NCBI GenBank assembly: GCA_026182355.1
Contig: JAPFBL010000006.1
Span: 8,460,501-8,524,500 of the forward strand
Length of the DNA stretch: 64,000 nt
Direction of reading: 5' to 3'
Source: Hermatobates lingyangjiaoensis
Lineage: Eukaryota; Arthropoda; Insecta; Hemiptera; Hermatobatidae
Part shown: positions 58,236-64,000 of the stretch, in pieces
Position numbering within the stretch: position 1 is the first letter of the stretch
Layout: each line of letters begins with the position of its first letter
Notes under the pieces: generated by a model
Database searches by the model: none
Told to the model about the DNA's origin: nothing
What the model saw: the letters and a program-made list of their open reading frames with translations, nothing else
Made by a program: the position numbers and the translations under genes

Positions 58236-59465
58236 TGTTGTTTTTGTGCCTATTCTAATAACTACACCATACTTTATTTTTCTTGACCAATAGAATTTTC
58301 CAACCCAGAATACTTGTAATCTGGCGTATTCTGACGTCTGGGTATCTTTAAAGAAGTGCACACAATGGCGATATGAAGTCTATTGTTGTGTTTAAACAAC
58401 CTTCTGGATTTAATTTGCATAATGAATTCCACAGTTACGAGTATGTCTAGAAAACTATCTCATAACCATAAGTGTTTTGATTTTTGGTATGTATTGCAGA
58501 AAACATTAACCTCATAAACACAATTGTATTGCAGTGACATAGAATGTACACAAAAAGATGATGTTGATTCTTATGATGTTGATTGCAACTTTCATAAGTT
58601 GTACTAAACAGGACAATGTTCAGATAGAAATCTGCTATTTTTTTTAAATCTTTCCTTCAATATTTAATATTTTGATTACTGATTTAATATCAGTTGGAAT
58701 GATCTGCTTCAACAAGAATAGACCCCGCATTTCTAGTCAATTTTTAACCGATTTTTCAAGATTGCAAAATGTTTGTTTGGCTCCAGCCTTTTTCAATCAT
58801 TTTACTGCCTTAATCTTCTGTTTCACTTATGTCCAGATACCAACTGGGAGTTAAAATATATTTACTGGTTTTATTGTAATTTTTGATTCATCACTATGCC
58901 ATATAAGGGCGTTTTTTTTTCTAAATTGGGAAGCTTGCAATTTTCCTCACCATTTGGATCCACATCCATACAACTCTTTATAAAGCCATTTTATCTGAGA
59001 ATCACAGCTCAAACAATTTATATTTATTTGTATTCCATTTTTGACATGTTTTCCTTGTGTGAAATGTTTAATTCAAGTACATACTTCAATACTCTGAAGA
59101 TAAGCTTTTCTTTAATAAAAATATACATATTTTTAACATAGTAATGTAAGGTTTTATAACTCTTCCATATTAGAGAGTGGGCATGTGATCGTTGAGTTTG
59201 TTATCATTAGATGTGCTTCTCTATTTAGGTTTTAATGCTAATTTGTATCACTTTTTTTATTTTATATCTTAAATATATTACATATAACGGATCTATTACT
59301 TTTATTAGAACATTAACAATAATTTTTCGGAGTCAAAAATATCATTTTACCGACATTAAAACTTCTAGAAATGAATCTCAATCATTAAAACATGTCCCTT
59401 GTGATTTTAGGCAGTGTAATTTCTATATAGAGCTTCCAGTTTAATTTTCTCTGTAACCTGACTTC
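58236..59465. other. AT-rich DNA, nothing supported
   Basis: Frames at 58672-58854, 58896-59141 and 59235-59444 have no recognisable domain. Part may be decayed downstream sequence of the LINE fragment that follows on the minus strand. Confidence 0.4.
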
Positions 59466-59469
59466 ATGT

Positions 59470-59825
59470 GTGTGTACATTCATAAACTTTGGTCTAAGTG
59501 CATACTAAATTAAATTCTTGTTTACTATTTTTAATTAGGACATCTTCGTTCTTTAGAATGGTGCACTTGGTGTCCTTGATATGTTTTTGCTGGATTTATA
59601 TCCAAACCTATCTGCTTTATCCAATATTCAACAACTTAGCGAGCATACTCTACAAGTTGAAAGACAGTACCCTCAAGAATCCATCTTATTCTAATATGAA
59701 AATCAGCTGCATCTCCTTGGCTATCGCAGACTTGATTATTTACACCAGCCAGTAGCTCATCAACATTAATAAGCACAATAAGAGCGGTAGCATATTCCTG
59801 AGACGTACCTTTAGCGATCACAATT
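59470..59825 (-). pseudogene. LINE reverse-transcriptase fragment (Jockey/R1-type), palm region
   Basis: On the minus strand one frame reads AKGTSQEYATALIVLINVDE, LLAGVNNQVCDSQG, DAADFHIRIRWILEGTVFQL and VEYAR, then after a stop YWIKQIGLDINPAKT. This follows the reverse-transcriptase order of R1/Jockey-like LINEs: G.PQG..LSPLLW, DELL..LN, the YADD box (here GDAADF), a helix, then WC...GL.INP.KT. The catalytic tetrad and the PQG box are mutated and a stop intervenes. It covers a region just upstream of that in the 11220-11560 remnant, but need not be the same element. It is a dead fragment. Confidence 0.65.
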
Positions 59826-61133
59826 TAAGTGTGTTAGATCTTATACTTACACTAATTGCTACAAACATTTATTATAAAAAGCTCTTTACAAAATTATCAT
59901 TATTATTATATATTATCTCTGTATCAAATGATTTAAAAATGTGTTATCAAAACAAAGTTCAATATCTGAGAAGCAGTGCAGAGTAATCTTTTTAGGACAT
60001 AGAGAGTTTTCAATTTTGGTAACCTAAATTGTTGGAACTCATTTTGTTGAATTGACTTTCTGGTAGCTATATTCTCTTTTATGAAGGCACTTATTCAACA
60101 GAATGCACTAAAGTTACTAACAATTGTCGTTTTAGTGTAATATTATTCTTTTAATATTGTAAAATCATTAAATATTCGTAGTAAGACAGTTTCTAATTCA
60201 TTTTTAAAATGACTTGTATTACCAAAAGATTCTTTAATTTGAGCAACCGTTTTTTCATAAAAACTAGAGTTCCTTTCTTATGATTTAATGTTATGAAAGA
60301 ACAATAAAGTTTTTAAACGTTTTAAACATTTAACTTGTACATTTTCTATGTTTTTAAACATACTTATAACTATATATCTGATAATATATTCGTTAAATAG
60401 CGAAATATGTTGTATTATTAAAACACTTTTGTTAGACAACCATTCATCACACAATGGAAGATCTCAATATTTGTATAAGGTTGATTTTCGATTGTTCTCA
60501 TATTTTAATGAAACCTATTTTTTTTTACACAATACATTAGAGATATTCAAATTTAGTTTATTTACCATTTCTAAGACAAACAATTCATAAATCATTGTCA
60601 ACAATCTAACAAGTAAACAGCTTATCTTTTATCCAAAGTTATGTTTTTCGTTCTTAGAGCTATATTAACTCCATAAATTGTTTTTTTCTGCATACAGAAA
60701 ATACAATAATTACTGTAGAAAATAAATTGTCACTACAGAAAACAAACATTTCCAGAAATTAAGAAATGTACCAAATTACTGATTAAATTTTAGTAAATTC
60801 ATGAAGTAAATGAATGTATTTGTTTCTTGAATTTTTAAAAAAATCTTTGACATAACTATGTTGTCCTTGAGAATGATGTAAGGACCGTTTTAGCTGAATT
60901 TATATTCAATGTTTCTCCTTTAGGCATCAACCAATTTCCTGATAACATGGTACTTTTGGGTATAATTTAATTATGTTCCATCAATGAGTGTGGCTTGTAA
61001 TGTGTACAAGCGTTAATATCTTTTCACAGAAGTCAGGCAATCATAACATCAATGTCAGGCAGTCATTGCACATATTATAGCTAGACATATATAATAGTTA
61101 TGCAGTTACTGTGTTATACCTGTATCAGGAATG
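59826..61133. other. AT-rich DNA, nothing supported
   Basis: No continuation of the LINE upstream was legible, and no other feature was seen. Confidence 0.45.
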
Positions 61134-61481
61134 CTAAAGGGTAGGTTAGGTTAGGTTGCAGTGGCAGTTTCACAAGCGAACACACTTAGGCCGAGCATTG
61201 GCCCTTTGTGATACCACACAATGAAGATTGATTCTACAGTGGGAATCCTAAATTTTGCCTAACTCAAGTGTATTTAGAGTAGGGATCTTTAACGAGTACC
61301 TGACATCGTACAGACTCGGGACTGACAGTTTAGCGTCCTTCTCCGAGGGACGACGTGCTCAGATTTATTCACCTCCAGCATGAATAAATCGAGGGCCAGG
61401 TGGGGATCGAACCCCGGTACTATCAGATCAGAGGCGAGCACGTAACCACTGAGCTAGCCTGACCCCCTATACTAAAGGGTA
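61134..61481 (-). mobile_element. tRNA-derived SINE, full length, minus strand
   Basis: The body 61144-61471 is flanked by identical CTAAAGGGTA (61134-61143 and 61472-61481). On the minus strand the head is a tRNA-like promoter: TAGCTCAGTGGTTACG (box A) and GGTTCGATCCC (box B). The central body has CTCGGAGAAGGACGCTAAAC, GTCAGTCCCGAGTC, CACTTGAGTTAGGC and AAAATTTAGGATTCCCAC, and the 3' tail is AACCT repeated. It is transcribed by RNA polymerase III if active and relies on a LINE for transposition. It is about 90% similar by eye to the copy at 62346. Confidence 0.93.
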
Positions 61482-62335
61482 AGTGAACTTTGAAAGAAAA
61501 AAATCAGAATTCATTTTTAAATCAAATGTTGTTTAGAAAGAATTAGAAGACGTTGTTTAATATCAATTTCAATTCAAAGAAATGATTACTGATATTATAT
61601 ATAACAATAGAGTGTCATTCGGAAAGAGATTTTATTGATAAAAATAGCTAATTTAATATTTATTATTGCATCGTATGCTTTTAAAAAGTATAACTCTTAA
61701 AAAATGGAGCATTTATATATGGTTATTCTTGAATTGATCAATGCTGGGGATTATTTAATATTGACACTCCTAATACAGGTAAACGCACCAACGGTTTTTT
61801 CTAGATTATATTTTATTTCTCAATATTCAAAATTCATAATCTTATCGTTATGTAATTAATTGTGCTTAAATAATATTTAATATAAACTATAAGTATTCTA
61901 CAGCATCGTTTATAATATACAGAAAATCTCTCATTTGCAGTATTTCTCAAAAATATTAAAGTTGTTTACCGCAGGAAGGATTCTATGTTAGCCAAATATT
62001 AATATGATTGTCGATAGTTTGATTTAAAAATTAATAACAATCCTACTGATCAGCACCTAGACAAACATAAACCATGGGTTCAGTGGATATCAAAACACAT
62101 ACTTCACATTATTACTTTTTTAAAGAAATGTTTTTTTAAAATAATTCTCTAATTTGTTTCTGATAATTAACTTTCTAAGTCAATGGAAATAGTTCTGATG
62201 AATAGAGTACGTTGCCCTTATTCCATGTATAATTTCACTATTTATGTATTACATATCACTACTTCCATTGGTCGAATTGATTTTATTTTTCTTAGTATTA
62301 TACTAAGTTTTTAAACGTGATATAAAAAATTGTAT
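61482..62335. other. AT-rich DNA between two SINEs, nothing supported
   Basis: No frame, RNA or repeat recognised between the two oppositely oriented SINEs. Confidence 0.45.
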
Positions 62336-62684
62336 TACCTCATAGGGGGGTCGGGCTAGCTCAGTGGTTACGTGCTCGCCTCTGAACTGAGAGGACCGGG
62401 GTTCGATCCCCACCTGGCCCTCGATTTATTCACGCGGGAGGTGAATAAATCTGAGCACGTCGTCCCTCGGAGAAGGACGTTAAACTGTCGGTCCCGAGCC
62501 TGTACGATGTCAGGTACTCGTTAAAGATCCCTACTCTAAATACACTTGAGTTAGGCAAAATTTAGGACTCCCACTGTAGAATCAATCTTCATTGTGTGGT
62601 ATCACAAAGGGCCAATGCTCGGCCTAAGTGTGTTCTCTTGTGGGACTGCAACTGCAACCTAACCTAACCTAACCTACCTCATAG
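62336..62684 (+). mobile_element. tRNA-derived SINE, full length, plus strand
   Basis: The body 62346-62674 is flanked by identical TACCTCATAG (62336-62345 and 62675-62684). The head GGGGGTCGGGCTAGCTCAGT, GGTTACGTGCTCGCC, and GGTTCGATCCCCACC carries intact boxes A and B. The body contains CTCGGAGAAGGACGTTAAAC, GTCGGTCCCGAGCC and AAATTTAGGACTCCCAC. The tail is (AACCT)n, that is, TTAGG-type on the other strand. The perfect target duplication and intact promoter suggest recent activity. The tRNA head cannot be assigned to an amino acid by eye. Confidence 0.95.
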
Positions 62685-63293
62685 TTTAGAGTTTAGATGC
62701 AAACATATGTGTTGAATTTACAAAATGCGCTACATTGTCTCTTTCAATGGTAGCCATATATAAAATAGTATCCATTTCGTCCTAATAAGTATAGGATAAT
62801 AACATTCAATGATAATAACAGGTAAATAATAACCACAAATTTTCAAAGATTTAAACTAATTAATGGAGAGGACAGATGGGGGAGTAGTGAACCTTTCATG
62901 AGGTAATATTGTTCAAATACTATAAACATCAGCTACACAACAAGGGCACTTTTTGAACATAATATTAATTATATCTAATAATAATAAATAAAAAATTAAG
63001 TCTATTCTACATGTACTAAGTTTTGAATAGACATTCACTCAGCCTCTGTTCCATAAAGTTACAACAAGTTATGAAAAAATCATGGAGGAAAACACCAAAA
63101 TTAGAAAAATATACTCAGGTTCCTCGAAACTTGTAAATTTGTCAAAATGTTGTCATAAATTCTTTTTTGTTGTTATTATTCTTTGCTCATAGCATAGTTA
63201 TAATATACTTTTCATTACCTCATCGATTCTGTAGATGTGCTTCACTGATGGCATTTCTTTTTCCATCCCGTCCTTCTTAATGGTCTCCATCCA
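62685..63293. other. AT-rich DNA, nothing supported
   Basis: No frame, RNA or repeat recognised before the minisatellite. Confidence 0.45.
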
Positions 63294-63752
63294 GTTCAAT
63301 GATTACAGTGTTAACACAGATTGTGTTCAATGATTACTAGTGTTAACACAGATTGTGTTCAATGATTACAGTGTTAACACAGATTGTGTTCAATGATTAC
63401 AGTGTTAACACAGATTGTGTTCAATGATTACAGTGTTAACACAGATTGAATGATTACAATTGATATATTCAGTGTTAACACAGATTGTGTTCAATGATTA
63501 CAGTGTTAACACAGATTGTGTTCAATGATTACAGTGTTAACACAGATTGTGTTCAATGATTACAGTGTTAACACAGATTGTGTTCAATGATTACAGTGTT
63601 AACACAGATTGTGTTCAATGATTACAGTGTTAACACAGATTGTGTTCAATGATTACAGTGTTAACACAGATTGTTACATTACAATAATTATGTTAAAAAG
63701 AAATATGTTAACATCAGATTGTGTTCAATGATTATAGTGTTAAACAGATTTA
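63294..63752 (+). repeat. 31-bp minisatellite, about 13 units
   Basis: The unit is GTTCAATGATTACAGTG, TTAACACAGATTGT (31 bases), repeated head-to-tail. Twelve units lie in 63294-63672, then a diverged spacer (63673-63715), then a last diverged unit to about 63750. Unit 2 has a CTAG insertion, and units 5-6 are disrupted by a short insertion (63449-63469). Each unit contains the perfect 10-base palindrome GTGTTAACAC. High identity between most units indicates recent expansion or homogenisation. The small frame at 63671-63862 starts in the array and is not a gene. Confidence 0.95.
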
Positions 63753-64000
63753 ATGTAACAACTTACATTACCGAAATTGACATTAACTACAATTCATGGA
63801 GATACTCCCATATTATTTCACAGATTATGAATTACTTACCTATTGACATTAAAAATTCATAGATTTTCATTTCAGGTGCTAATATTGTTGTTTACTAAAT
63901 TGTTTCATTTTTTTTTAAAAAGTAATGCCTTAATTTCTTTAATAACTAATGAACTTTTAAAAAACTTGTTTTTCTTGTAAATAATGAAAATTTTTATGTT
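63753..64000. other. AT-rich DNA, nothing supported
   Basis: Low-complexity sequence to the window end. Confidence 0.5.

Noticed and set aside
62657..62676. Interstitial telomeric repeat (TTAGG)n
   Set aside because: Only about three or four units, placed exactly at the SINE 3' end before the target duplication in both copies; it is the SINE tail.
63294..63752. CRISPR-like array
   Set aside because: Units are contiguous with no unique spacers, and the context is eukaryotic; it is a minisatellite.

Overview
This window reads as AT-rich, intergenic or intronic DNA from an animal nuclear genome. It has no bacterial-style operons. Open frames are short and stop-riddled, dinucleotide microsatellites are abundant, and there are many decayed eukaryotic transposable elements: Penelope-like, Jockey/R1-type LINE, Helitron, mariner, hAT and tRNA-derived SINE. 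That mix, plus a SINE whose 3' tail is a short TTAGG-type repeat, suggests an invertebrate, plausibly an arthropod. The sequence alone does not fix the species. I found no host protein-coding gene I could defend.

Layout. 0-1 kb: microsatellite, two head-to-head fold-back repeats and a Penelope-type tail. 2.6-4 kb: hAT-like fragment and a perfect hairpin. 5.7-7.6 kb: two adjacent copies of an unclassified repeat of about 1.3 kb, with partial copies at 22, 41 and 58 kb. 8.1 and 10.0 kb: a 143-bp direct duplication. 11.2-11.6 kb: LINE reverse-transcriptase remnant (minus). 14.2-15.5 kb: non-autonomous hAT with a fold-back nested inside. 16.8-17.5 kb: Helitron helicase C-terminus. 17.6-18.4 kb: cluster of fold-backs and tails. 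20.1 kb: old SINE. 26.8-28.7 kb: Penelope-like reverse-transcriptase pseudogene, followed by a decayed tandem array to 29.8 kb. 31.6 kb: palindromic MITE. 32.5-36.6 kb: degenerate Penelope-like copies, tails and fold-backs. 38.8 kb: tRNA-like pseudogene. 42.3-43.4 kb and 48.1 kb: more fold-backs. 49.3-51.4 kb: two Penelope-like C-termini with GIY-YIG domains. 52.2-53.2 kb: GC-rich island plus a fold-back. 54-55 kb: mariner pseudogene. 57.2 kb: hAT MITE with a perfect 8-bp target duplication. 59.5-59.8 kb: second LINE fragment. 61.1 and 62.3 kb: two full-length SINEs with target duplications. 63.3-63.75 kb: 31-bp minisatellite.

The most interesting signal is shared by many of these parts. At least a dozen copies of a short RNA-like module, CTGANGA + one unpaired base + a variable but self-complementary stem + GAAA, lie in the 3' tails of three different Penelope-like elements. 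The same module occurs in both arms of several otherwise unrelated fold-back repeats. Arms always point outwards, and most run into (TA)n about 40-65 nt after the module. The simplest reading is that Penelope-like machinery repeatedly placed 3' tails head-to-head into TA microsatellites, using the module as a recognition or ribozyme-like structure. The structural covariation is visible directly; the mechanism is inference.
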